From: Lentinus brumalis
Taxonomy: Eukaryota; Basidiomycota; Agaricomycetes; Polyporales; Polyporaceae
Assembly (NCBI GenBank): GCA_001792895.1
Contig: MARA01000014.1
Location: forward strand, 958,761-1,022,760
Length of the DNA: 64,000 nt
Reading direction: 5' to 3'
A model generated the notes under the pieces. The model did no database searches, had not been told where the DNA came from, and worked only from the letters and a program-made list of their open reading frames with translations. Made by a program: the position numbers and the translations under genes. Positions 11,779 to 22,591 of this stretch are shown here, piece after piece. Position 1 is the stretch's first letter. Every line of letters begins with the position of its first letter.

Positions 11779-13814
11779 ATGGCTATCCCTGCCCTGCACG
11801 ACACCCTCGGGGCCGCTTACGTTGGTGAGTTGCCCGGAAGCACTGTCAGAGCCAAGCTCCGCTAAGCCGGGTCATTTGTATCTCAGGGAACATTGTGGCT
11901 GCATGGTGAGCTCACGGATGAGAAGTTCATCTGGGCACGAGCGAACTGACTTGGAGGCAGCCTTTATGGCTTGACGACGCTGCAGACGTACACGTACTAC
12001 AATCGAAGTCCCAAAGATCCCGTGGTTTTGAAGACCTTGGTGAGCTCACGAATATAATCGCATTCCATATGCCCTCCGCCTGACCGTGTCTATAGGTGGC
12101 GATTCTATGGTGATGATCGCGAACTTCGAGGAGCGTATGAAGTCTCATCCTTCGGCAGGGTCCTAGACACGCTCCACCTCGCCTTCGTCTCGCATACGGT
12201 ATACGAATACTGTGTTGCGGACTTTGGCAATTTGATAGCGCTCCTGGAGCCCACTTGGTATGTTAACAGAAAAGCACCGCAGCGTGTTTCAGCTCACATG
12301 CGGCGCTTCATAGGAGTGTACTGGTCAGTCCTCGAGCTTGTGAAGTCCGTGCAAAACCTCATCTAAGTCCCCTGGCAGGCGCAAGTTATCGTAACAGTGA
12401 GTCCGATGTCGTCACGTCCCCTACTGCGCGTAGTTAGAGTCTTATCCTTCTTCGCTTCCAGGGCGTGAGCGACGGAATAGTCAGAGGGTAGCAAACTTTC
12501 ATCTTCTGCTGTTGCCATGACTCTCTCTGACCCGTGTCTTCACGATGCACTGGCAGGATATTCTGCCACCGGATTTGGATTCGTGAGTTCCTCTGCCTTC
12601 GCCAAGTGAGCACGGCACTGCTGACAACGCATGGGGCACACGACAGTGAGCGAGCAGCACGTCCCTACGCTGATGGTTCTGGTGAGCGAAATTCCCATCG
12701 GTGCGGACTTGCGGTTCACCCTGTACTTTGCGTCACGGCACTCAGGCGGGCTCCTCCTTACTGGCTTTCGGCAAGTGGCCTATATTCTCGGGGGCTTTCT
12801 TCGCTGATCTGCTTACCCGGAACAGGATGCAGCCTTGGTGAGTTCTTGCAGGCTCAAACATCCTTTTGCGACGCTCACTGACTGCAACTCACCTAGCCTT
12901 CCCGATTGTAGGGTGAGATAATGATGATAGACGAAGCCGTCTGGCGGAGGCTGACCTTTCTGAGCAGGTTCAGGTATACGACGTTCGTCGGTCTCCAGCA
13001 AATATCCGTGCGTGTTCAGTACCATTGGTGGATTCACTGATATCATCTTGATGGCCTCCCCCGTCTAGTGGATACTATATCTCGGTTTGTCGACCGTGGT
13101 TTTGTCGGACGTCCTCATATCCGCCGCCCTGTGTGTGCTTCTGGCTAAACGGCGAGGGAACTTCAGGAGGTATGCATGCAGCGGCAATGCTGCAAGTGCT
13201 GTACCGCTGACATTGAGGGCAATACCGACAGGGCTAACAGCATCGTTCGCAACCTCATCATGTACAGCATCAACACATGTCTTCTTACGACGTGAGGGTC
13301 TATACCTTCTTGCACTGTATTGTGCTGACCCCTGCGTTCACGCTAGTTTGTGTTCGTTGGCAGCACTAGTCGCGGTGAGCAGCTCCAGACTCCCTCCGTC
13401 CTGAGGCATGCCACTGACTGGTCGGCCAGTATGCAGCGTCGCCCCACACGTTCATCTACATCTCGTTCTACTTCCTCTTGCCGAAACGTACGAATTTCTG
13501 CCTTGCCGTCGTCGCGAGACCAGACCTGACAAGATTTCATCGCAGTATTCCTGAACTCCTTGCTCGCGACGCTCAACGCGCGAAAGTCACTAAGAGACCA
13601 GCTGTCGAAGGACAGTGTGCAGATCCCGCTGTCTTCCGGGACGATGTCTGGGGAGTCCCGCACTGCTAGAGGATTCGACGCCGACAGGCTCATGGTACGC
13701 GGTCTATGGCTATCGGACATGTTCCAGCTCATTGATCTCCTGCAACAGCACTTCCCCGCCTATCCGAGGAATGTGTCGGACTTTAAGGGCATCGCTGTCG
13801 CACAAGCGTTCTGA
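11779..13814 (+). pseudogene. DUF6534-type integral membrane protein, apparently broken
   Basis: N-terminal exons 11779..11824, 11887..11905, 11961..12039, 12096..12109 and 12159..12257 splice in phase. They encode the typical start of this agaricomycete multi-pass membrane family (HDTLGAAYVGNIVAACLYGL, TYTYYNRSPKDPVVLK, VLDTLHLAFVSHTVYEY). C-terminal exons are also recognisable: a helix at about 13085-13170 (VLSDVLISAALCVLL), about 13229-13290 (SIVRNLIMYSINTCLLTT), 13375 onward (SLCSLAALVA), 13432 onward (YAASPHTFIYISFYFLLPK), and 13552 onward (FLNSLLATLNARKSLRDQ). Between 12312 and 13080 the expected helices appear only as pieces in shifting frames, with stops. The family is common in wood-decay fungi and its function is unknown. 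Either the middle has decayed or local sequence errors break it. Confidence 0.6.
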
Positions 13815-14228
13815 CTTAGAAGTAATATGCTGTCCGGATAGTGACCCAGGCGCATACTGGCGTATATTGTATAGTGAATTGCAAGTGCAGTCGAGTTGTA
13901 TACATATATCGGGTACACGAGGCTCACCGCCTGTGTCGATGCGCTCGTCGCGGTCTGCAGGGATGGATGAGTTTGAGATGGGCGCCGAGACAGGTCTGAG
14001 GCAGCGCAAGCGGGCGGTGCGGGGTCCGGATGCTTGCGCGTGTTTGGTTGAGCAGCTCCGCGCTTCGTGACGCCAGCCGCGCTACTCACGACCACCACCA
14101 CCGTAACGACCGCCGACGCTGCTCCCTCGTCCCACTCTATCTCGGTCAGTCTCTGTGCCCCCTCGCTGTGCCCCCCGTCGAGCTCACCCCCAGTGCCCGC
14201 CTGCCCCGCATCCCCGGACGATACAGCC
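13815..14228. promoter_or_regulatory. Upstream region of the synaptobrevin gene
   Basis: About 410 bp lie between the end of the DUF6534-like reading frame and the start-codon exon at 14229. A 200-codon minus-strand ORF covers it, but its Arg/Gly/Val-rich translation looks like an antisense shadow of GC-rich DNA. CCACCACCACC-type repeats occur near 14090-14102. Confidence 0.35.
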
Positions 14229-15012
14229 ATGTCAGTGGCATTATCTCTCTCGCTTGCTCTTCCGCGCTCTGAACCCGCTTCTCCTCCCCTAACTCCCCGC
14301 GGCGTGCACCCACGACGTCTGCCTTCGTGTCTGTGCATGCGCTCCTTGCAGGTCTGAACCATACGACCCGTACCTGCCCCGTGGCGGCTCCTCCTCGAAC
14401 CCGGCTGGCGCGGGAAACTCGAAGACGGCGGCCATCCAGGCGCAGATCGACGACACCGTCGGCATCATGAGGGAGAACATCACAAAAGTCGCAGAGCGAG
14501 GAGAGAGGCTCGACCAGCTCCAGGACAAGACAGGTGCGTTCCCGAGTACTGCGGGGGCGGGAGAGGGGGCGTTACTGCTGGTGCTGCGCATGCAGTGCCT
14601 AGCCTGTGCTGCCGGCTTGTGCTTCTGCTCCCGCCGCGCGTGTGAACGGCTTCACTCATGCGCTGCATCCCCTCCGTGCAGATAACCTTGCTGTGTCAGC
14701 ACAAGGTTTCCGTCGCGGTGCGAACCGCGTCCGCAAGGTGTGTAGCCCAGTTGTACTGTGTCGCGGCACCGCTGATCTTCCGCTTTGCCACGCAGAACAT
14801 GTGGTATGTGCATATATCGGATGTTTACTGTCAGGATAGCGTACTGAAGTGACCGGACCGATAGGTGGAAGGACATGAAGGTACGCCGCCCGGCTGTTAT
14901 GCTCTCTACGCTCCCTGACGCACTTCCCTAGATGAGGATCATCATTGGCGTCGCCATCGCCATCATCATCGTCATCATTGTCGTCTCCGTAGTGAAGGCG
15001 ACAAACCACTGA
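14229..15012 (+). CDS. Synaptobrevin/VAMP R-SNARE (Snc1/2-like)
   Basis: Six exons, join(14229..14230, 14352..14533, 14682..14737, 14796..14803, 14865..14880, 14932..15012), give 114 residues. The protein begins [13 protein letters not shown]. The R-SNARE motif spans about residues 27-85 with the zero-layer arginine in AERGERL (R50). The juxtamembrane RKNMWWKDMK and a C-terminal anchor [16 protein letters not shown] complete it. The family sits on Golgi-derived and endosomal vesicles and drives fusion with the plasma membrane. The start codon itself is split: exon 1 supplies AT and exon 2 supplies G, through a GTCAGT donor. Reading through without splicing hits TGA immediately after the acceptor. 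Exons of 8 and 16 nt are required to keep the WW motif in frame. Confidence 0.9.
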
Positions 15013-15937
15013 GCCCGTACCCTCCCCGCCTCCTTGTCTCCCTATCTGCCTCGCCGCCCCTTCCGTATGTCTGCGCTCGCGTGTTCCGTCGGCTTAGCGG
15101 GGCCGTTGTTGTGTTATATCTATGCGCGCAGTCCTAATGATCCTTCTCTCGGTGCGGATTTCCCATGTGCATGTCTTCTGTCGTAGGTTTGAGCCGGACT
15201 TGTCGTAGCTGCTGTTCCTTTCGTGCATATACGGGTACGGCGGGCGGGGGATTGCACTGTACATTCATGGAGTTCTCTGACGATATGCACGACTTTTTCT
15301 CTGTTCGCCGTCATCTTGTCTGACTGTCGTCCATCGGAGTCGGAGGCCCGAGGTGCTGCAGCTCTGGACATGTGCTGGACTGTGCCAGAAGCGCTTATCG
15401 GCGGCGTACGAGGCAGACGTCATCATCTCTTCATTCGCCATTATCTGAGCTCTCAATCGCATAGACTTGCGACTACGGCGACTGTGCTGAGCGTATGGAT
15501 CGCGATGTACATGTCGCGCAACCTGCGGTGCGCGCGCGGAATTCGATGGGCTCAAGCTTGAAGCTTTGAAGAGGGCTCAAGGGACAATGTCGGAGGCGCC
15601 AGGGCGGCCAACCATCACGTGCGTGGCGGCTTGTCGCGACTCGCGCTCGGCTTGAACCTGGTTCGGCCATCGACGACGACGACGACGGTGGTTCCGACCA
15701 CGACCTCCGCACTCCAGACTAGGTCTCTCCGGGCTTTCTGGCTGTGATCTGCGCGCACTGCCCGTGCCACTTTGCTGACGAGACTCACGCCGGCCCATTA
15801 TTCCTATTTCAACCTTCTGCGAGTTCTGCCGTGACGTACAGATACCCGCCGCCCCTTCTTCCTGCCACACCATCTCCCACCTGCCCACCCCGCACACCCC
15901 GCGCACGCCGACGGCCCCAGGCTCCTCAGCGTGAACA
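15013..15937. other. Intergenic between synaptobrevin and Mo25 genes
   Basis: This 925-bp stretch contains no ORF with coding character. It must hold the synaptobrevin 3' end and the Mo25 promoter. A CAC/CCC-rich stretch (about 15850-15925) directly precedes the Mo25 start codon. Confidence 0.4.
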
Positions 15938-17369
15938 ATGAATTTCTTCAAGACAAAGCCCCGCACGCCCCCCGATCTGGTGCGAGGGCTCCGGGATGCG
16001 CTTCCGAGACTAGAGGCGGGGCCACCGGGCGGGGAAGTCAGGCGGAAGGTGAGGAGCGAGTTGGCTTTTGGGCAGGACGTTGTATCGACGGAGACGGCGT
16101 TGGTTGCAGGCGAACGAGGAAGTCGGGAAGAACCTGCAGCAAATCAAGTCGATCTTGTACGGCGATGGAGGTGCGTGCTCTCGCTCGGATTCGCAGCGCG
16201 ACGCGTGTGTGCTCACGTTTGGCCGTGCTGCGTGGCCCAGAGCCGCTCCCGGAGCTGGTGGCACAGCTCGCGCAGGAGACGTACAGCACCGATCTGCTGT
16301 TCCACCTGCTGCAGAACATCCACAAGCTCGAGTTCGAGAGCCGCAAGGACGTGGTGCAGATCTTCAACAACCTTCTGCGGCGGCAGATCGGCGCGCGGTT
16401 CCCCACGGTGGAGTACCTGTGCTCGAAGCCGGAGGTCCTGTTCGCTGCGTTCGATGGGTATGCTAACGAGGAGGTTGCGCTGAATACGGGCATGATCCTG
16501 CGGGAGATGCTGCGGCATGAGCCGCTGGCGAAGATATTGCTGTACTCTGAACAGTGAGTGGCATGTTTGTTTGGTCCGAGGCTGCACGAGAGCTTCACAC
16601 ATCTTTCACCAGGTTCTACCGATTCCCCCACTATATCGAGACTACGACGTTCGGTATCTCGTGCGATGCATATACCAACCTCAAGGAGACTTTGACACGA
16701 CACAAGGCGATGGTTGCCGAATATCTGGACAAGAACTATGACAGAGTAAGCTTTAGACTTGTCCGTTCATCTTCGGTTCGCTGACAGCTCCGCCTCTTCA
16801 ACCGCAGTTCTTCTCGTCCTTCACGACGCTGATCCTGTCGAATAATTACGTCACGAAGCGACAGTCTCTGAAACTGCTTGGGGAGATCCTGCTAGATCGC
16901 GCAAACTTCAACGTGATGACCCGCTACATCGCAAGCGAGACGAATCTCAAGATGATGATGAACATGCTGCGTGACAAGAGCAAGAACATCCAGTTCGAGG
17001 CGTTCCACGTGTTCAAGGTGCTCCTTCACGCTTTCCATCTGTACGCAGTTGTGACTCAAGCGTGGGCTGCAGGTGTTCGTCGCCAACCCGAAGAAGCCAC
17101 CACAAATAGAGAGCATCCTGCGGCGGAACAGGGACAAACTGCTCAAGTTCCTGAAGGAGTTCCACAACGACAAGGAAGGTGAGCAGCATGGCGTCATCCT
17201 CCCCGCCACCGACTTCGGACACTGACGCAATCATCTTCTGCGCTAGACGAGCAATTTATGGTGAGTCGGTGCAAGGCGCCTGCCTCAGCTGCTCAGATGA
17301 CACCGATTGACCGATTCGCTCTTGCAGGACGAGAAGCAGTTCTTGATAGTGCAGATACAGAATCTGTGA
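15938..17369 (+). CDS. Mo25/HymA family scaffold protein
   Basis: Eight exons, join(15938..16048, 16110..16170, 16241..16553, 16613..16745, 16808..17017, 17073..17178, 17247..17260, 17328..17369), give 329 residues, the usual size for the family. Landmarks are [20 protein letters not shown] at the start, then [66 protein letters not shown] and [12 protein letters not shown]. The C-terminus is [13 protein letters not shown]. In animals MO25 activates the LKB1-STRAD complex. In fungi the orthologue HymA/Hym1 supports the RAM (NDR-kinase) morphogenesis network. The penultimate exon is only 14 nt. The frame closes exactly through all seven introns, so the gene is intact. Confidence 0.93.
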
Positions 17370-20300
17370 TTGCGCGACGCCTGGCGGCGTTTCAGCCACA
17401 CCTCGCGGACGTCTCTCCGAGCCGACCCTCCCTCATCCGGTTAGTTTGGCATACATACATACTCCGGAGCGCGCTGGTTTCTTGTGTCGGCTTGATCACC
17501 ATCGCTCTGGCCCTCCATTGCACGCCCAGCCTGCTCCTGCTACCCGCCCAGCACATACCCTCTCCGGTCCACCTACTCATCTCGCTCCCCTTCCATTCCG
17601 TCTCCGTCGGTGTACCATTTCCCTCGCCATGTATCAGTAATAGCATCGGTCTCGGCCCAGATTGCAGTCCCGTTTTCCTCCTCTCGCTGTTTGCTGTTCG
17701 TCGTCTCCGTCGTCCGCAGCCTCCGTCGTTAGCGTTGTCAGCTCTTTGTTGTGTGTTCGCGTTCGCACCGCCCCCGTACGGATCGTCATTGCCGCTCCCT
17801 CGTTCTCGTTCTTCCTTCTTCTTCCTTCTTGGTCCTCGTATCGCATCGCTTGCCTTTTGTTGGCGGGACTGTGAACTATCTACGCGTATGGACGAAGAAG
17901 TCAGTCTCGGTCCCAAGTTATACTTAGCAGACTGCAATGTCGTTGTCGCGGGTGCGATGTACCGTCTCAGGCCCTCCCCGGATGGAGGCCGGGGCTTGCG
18001 CCTGCGCTCTCGATCTTGAATCTACCCCGCATCGAATTCCCCCTTGGTTCCCGCCTTGACACGGTTGTATCGTCGTCTCAGCTTCCCAAGATCTCAAGCC
18101 GGTGTTCTGACCCTGTGTCTATACATACATAAGCTGGGCGATGTGGATCCGTTGAATCATACACGAGCTCGGCATGACGAGTGCCTGTAACCTGGGCCTC
18201 TTTGGCACCCTCGTCCCGTCGTCCGGGCCCTGATATGGATTCATTCACTATCACGAAGCACGAAGCACTGTCGAGGTGGAGACGGTCAGCGTTCCGGATC
18301 TCTCGAGTCTCGAGTCTCGGGTCGTGAGTCCTTTCTGCGCTTCGGACGTTCCTGAACACGCTGGCGAGCTCACTCTGTAAACCACCGGAGACGATGGGCG
18401 GCGGAGGTCAGGTGAGCTCGGGGATTCGGGAGGCGTCACAGGCTACGCACAGTGGTCGAGGTTCTCGTCCCCGCGAGCTCCCCAAGTGTATCAGCTGTGG
18501 TCTCACACTGGAGCTGTGCATGCGGGGTCCGGGGCCGGAGGTTCGATGGAGACTTGGTGCAGTCCTTGCGAAAGATGCGATGTTTGCGCCATCCGATCCG
18601 CACAACTAGCACTCAGTACTTGGCAGGCCTCGGGCGCAGCTTTAGAGACGTCTTCGGGGTGTTCTCTTCAGGTCCCGCACTCCCCCCTCTAAGCTTTGTG
18701 TTCAGTCATGCCAGGAAGCCCACGTCCTCGGCATTCGACCTGGTAGAGCTTCTGACTTATCGGGGAGCAAGAAGGTCGAGGTACTGATAGATCCATCCGA
18801 GCTATACATTCGCGTTCGCGACGAAGAAACATCAAGGCCATTCACGTGCGTCATTGATTGGACGTATAGATATGTGTTCCCATCCCGTAAGACCTAGGGC
18901 CGGGAGCTGTTCGCGCCTTTCGGGACGCTGCTGCGCTACGGAGACTCATCGCATGGATACAAGGCCCGGACGCCGTATGTCTCGCGTGCGGCGCACATGG
19001 GAATTGAGCACCCTGGATCCCGCGCTATCGAGTGGCACCAAGAGTCTCGACGGCACGCTCTTCATCGATGCACGACCGGTGGCGTGCGAGGCTCATTATG
19101 CGTCGGGCGGGGAGGTAAATGTAAGGTCGTGCTTCGCTTGCCGAAAAGCCGTATATGAAGGGCGAGCCAGTCCTCCTGCCTATTTGCGACATAACGGCTG
19201 ATCGCTGGGGCGTCGATCCGCCCTCATAACGGAACGATCGCATTCAAGTTCTCATGCGCCTGCAAAGGATGGTTCTCGCCATGGGAGGGACGGCCCCGGA
19301 AACCTTGGCGAATGGCGAGCGTTCTTGTTCACGGGTTCGTGAGTGGCACAATTGGCTCTTCTAGCGTGACGAGTGTGCTTCTTCCCTGTGCCTTTGAGCT
19401 CCACGAGAGAAAGAGAGGTGATTGAGCGACGGGGATGGGAAATGGTGACCGAGGTGTGGAGGAGGACATAAATCGAGGGTCCGGAAGGTACGGACAGGGA
19501 ACTTGCTAGCATCCCCGAGCAGAGGCATGGACGGCGGACCGACATTGTCGAGTCGCGGGCTCGGAAGAGGCTTCTCTTCTAGACGGATGCCCGCCAAACG
19601 CGTCTTCACACTGCCTCCTGGCGAGCTTGCGTTCGGCGTTGACGCCGCGAGCGATGATCACGGAGCGAGTATAGATGGACGCTAACGGGTAGTCGTGGTG
19701 CTCCGATTGCTGCTGAGGCCGCTCCGAGGCCTTATCTCTTCAAGTAGTGCTTCCGAGGAAGGAGGCGGCAGAAGTATTGTCGACGTGTATCAGACTCAAC
19801 GCGAGACGGCTGCATTCCTGGCCGCTGCTAGCAGTCAGAACGCAGGGCTACGGGCTGCAGAGCAGACCATAAACTCGTGTGCCACGGCCGAGCGCGGTTC
19901 GGGCATGCTCGTGCATGATCCAGACCGCCGAAGGCGTCACCGTCGAGGTCGTGAACTCAGCGAGCCCGGAGGACGGGCCAAACTCCTCCCGTGACCCGCG
20001 GTATACCGAGCCGCTGCACTCGATGGAGACCCTGAGTAGTTCGTAGAGATCCAGGATTCGAAAGGAAGGCAAGAGCGACCCCTAGCAGCAGGTATCAGTG
20101 AATAGCTCACGATCGAGAAGACGAACCTGAGCTAAAAGCCATGCAGCGGTCGCGTTTAAAGCTCGCGATGTGAGGATTACCCTCAGCCTACCGCGCAACG
20201 CATTGCACATTATCGTCCCGCAGGTGTTCGCGGCAGAGTCGGGAACTTCGACTGCCGGCATGTTGAGAGGATCGACCCAGACGACGCGATATTCGCGCGT

Positions 20301-22591
20301 TGGGTGCTCGGACCGCAGTACCGCAGTACCTTGATTATCCTCACGATTCGGAAGAGGTAGGCCACCTCCGCCACCCCCGTCATCGATGAATCTCCACTGC
20401 TATGCCTGCAAGTACCTTATCAGATGCGTTCACGAGATATGTGAGTGGTTGGTTCATGCGTCCACTATCTGGGGACAGCTTACGAATGCTAATTCTGGCA
20501 GCACTGCCAGTGACGTGCGGCTGGAGACCCGCCGCGCACCCAAATACATGCTGCTGGACAGGAGTACGGTCTTCAGCGTGTAAGATGGGTTTGGGGGCCA
20601 GTCGCACAGTCGCATGGCTCCTCTGCATACTATATAAACTATCATAGCGCGTGAGACGAGTGTTCTCGGGTGGACTTGTGAGACGATACTTACAAAAGTA
20701 TGAGCTGTTCTTGCCGGACAAAACACCACAGCACTGAGAGCTGCTACGGCAACCTCAGGCAGACTGTCGGCACTATTGCGATCCCTGCCAATGATGTTTG
20801 CTGCAGACTGACCGCAGGCAAGCCGGGGTTATCACTCCATTCTCATCAAGGCGACAGCAAGCTCGGTTTCATGATTTTCGTAATATGGTCGAGTACCGCA
20901 TGTAGAAGACGTATCCGTCAAGAGCAAACGACGGAGAGGACAACTGGCCAGGATTCGGAGCTTTCGAGTCAAGGTAGCCACAGGGTCACAATGCACGTGG
21001 CAGAGTCACGTCACATCTTTGGAAATTTGCGGCGGGATTGTGGCGGCGTTGAGTAACGTTGACTTGTTCCTCCACCTTGCTGCATTGCGGACGAGAGATG
21101 CACATCATTGTCCACACATACCCAAGCTGTCTCTGCCGGCGGTCGGCCATCGAGGCTGCCAGTGATTTGGGAGAGCGTGCGCGAACTTTCCGAATCGAAG
21201 TTCTTGCCTTCTAAGAGGTATGTCGGCTGCAATCCAATTACACAGTTGGCTGATGGCGGGCACGAAACAGTATACACTTCTTCAATGTTCTATGTCTGAT
21301 CGGCGAACGACCCAGGCGACGCGCCTGGATCTGACGGAGGACTGAGGTTCTCTCAAGCTGCGTCATCCATATCCGTGAGCGTACCCGTTGTCCTCGGTGC
21401 TCTACACCCGTGTACCTTCTGGTCCTTCCGCGGACGCTACAAGGCCGCGAATCTTTACCATGGCTGCGCGGGCGAATTAGAACATACGCAGCACAGGCAT
21501 GCCCTCCAGGATCCAACCCCTTGTATGATGCTATTCACGGGACCTCTCTCTCAGGCGCTCTTGCCCCATTGCGCTGAACACCTGCTTCGCCTCGTCATCG
21601 CATAGGCTGCACTCCTTCTGCAGCCGTCGTTGATATTGACCTCCGACAAGACATTAACTGCCTTCCTCACCTCGTGTGACGACTCGGACTCCCACCGCAG
21701 TATGAACCCCAGTGCCGCCGCGGGCGTTCCCTCGCTCGGTCCGCCTAGCGAAGCATGTACCGGATCCCTCGAACACCCGCTCTGGGGACGCAGTTGCGGT
21801 AAGTTCAATATTCGCTCAATGTGCGATCGCGAGGCCTTGTTGCTCCTGTGACAGATCTTGAGATGTCAACAGGGCTGTGATGCTGCGTATTGCCGGCGTG
21901 CGTGGACGTGGCGCTGTGCAGAGAGGTACGTACAACGACGAGCTTAATGCATATTGACGAGTAGCAGCTGCTCTGCATCAAGCTCGCATGCGAGACATGG
22001 CGTGAAGTGGCATAAGGGCTTCCGTCATCCGTGCTGACCATGACACTTCACTATACCAGGCGCCATCGACACGAGGTTCTGAGTCTCAAGGCCCAGGGAC
22101 CCCGATCCGGAATCCGATCATATACTCCCGTCCGGCGTTGAACAAGCCTTCTTGCCCGTGGAACCCAGCAGCGTCAGGCTGAGCATTCGGAGGTTCCCCG
22201 TGCGTCAGCCGGGTCTGGGAAGTCGCCCACCTTCAAGTTCCGTCTCTTATCGAATAGGCAACCGGCGACATCCCCGCAGACGATGTTCCCGGCTGCCATC
22301 GTCCCGATAGCGTGCCATACCTTCGGTAACACTATCCCAGGGATAGTACATCACTGTTCATCACATCGACTTCGATAGGAATCCGCCCGTTTCGGCGGCT
22401 CCAGAGATGCAAGGCCGATTCGAGCGCCTCGTGCTCAGGACGTCGAACATGTCCTTTCCGTCCGCCTCGTACATGGGCTAGCCGCGGCACGCGACGCGCG
22501 TTAGGCGACGGATTCTGCCACCTTATTATCCCCTTCCCAGCTCCTGCCCCTTCGCCCCCCGTGCCCGCGCTGGTCTCATTCACCGCTGATC
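17370..22591. other. 5.2-kb gene-poor region
   Basis: After the Mo25 stop the DNA is pyrimidine-rich (for example TTCTTCCTTCTTCTTCC near 17812-17830). A 253-codon ORF at 17258-18019 overlaps Mo25 in another frame and is not real. From 18.0 to 22.3 kb many short frames exist, some mildly protein-like (about 18770-18845 and 20145-20270 on plus), but none gives a known domain and no exon chain could be built. The region may hold degraded genes or transposon remains. A TATA-like CTATATAAAC occurs at about 20630. Confidence 0.4.

Noticed and set aside
17258..18019. 253-codon plus-strand ORF
   Set aside because: It overlaps the last Mo25 exons in another frame; the translation is Ser/Leu/Pro-rich from pyrimidine-rich DNA, with no domain.
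18380..19250. Protein-like fragments on plus strand
   Set aside because: Short, in different frames, with no recognisable family and no consistent exon chain.
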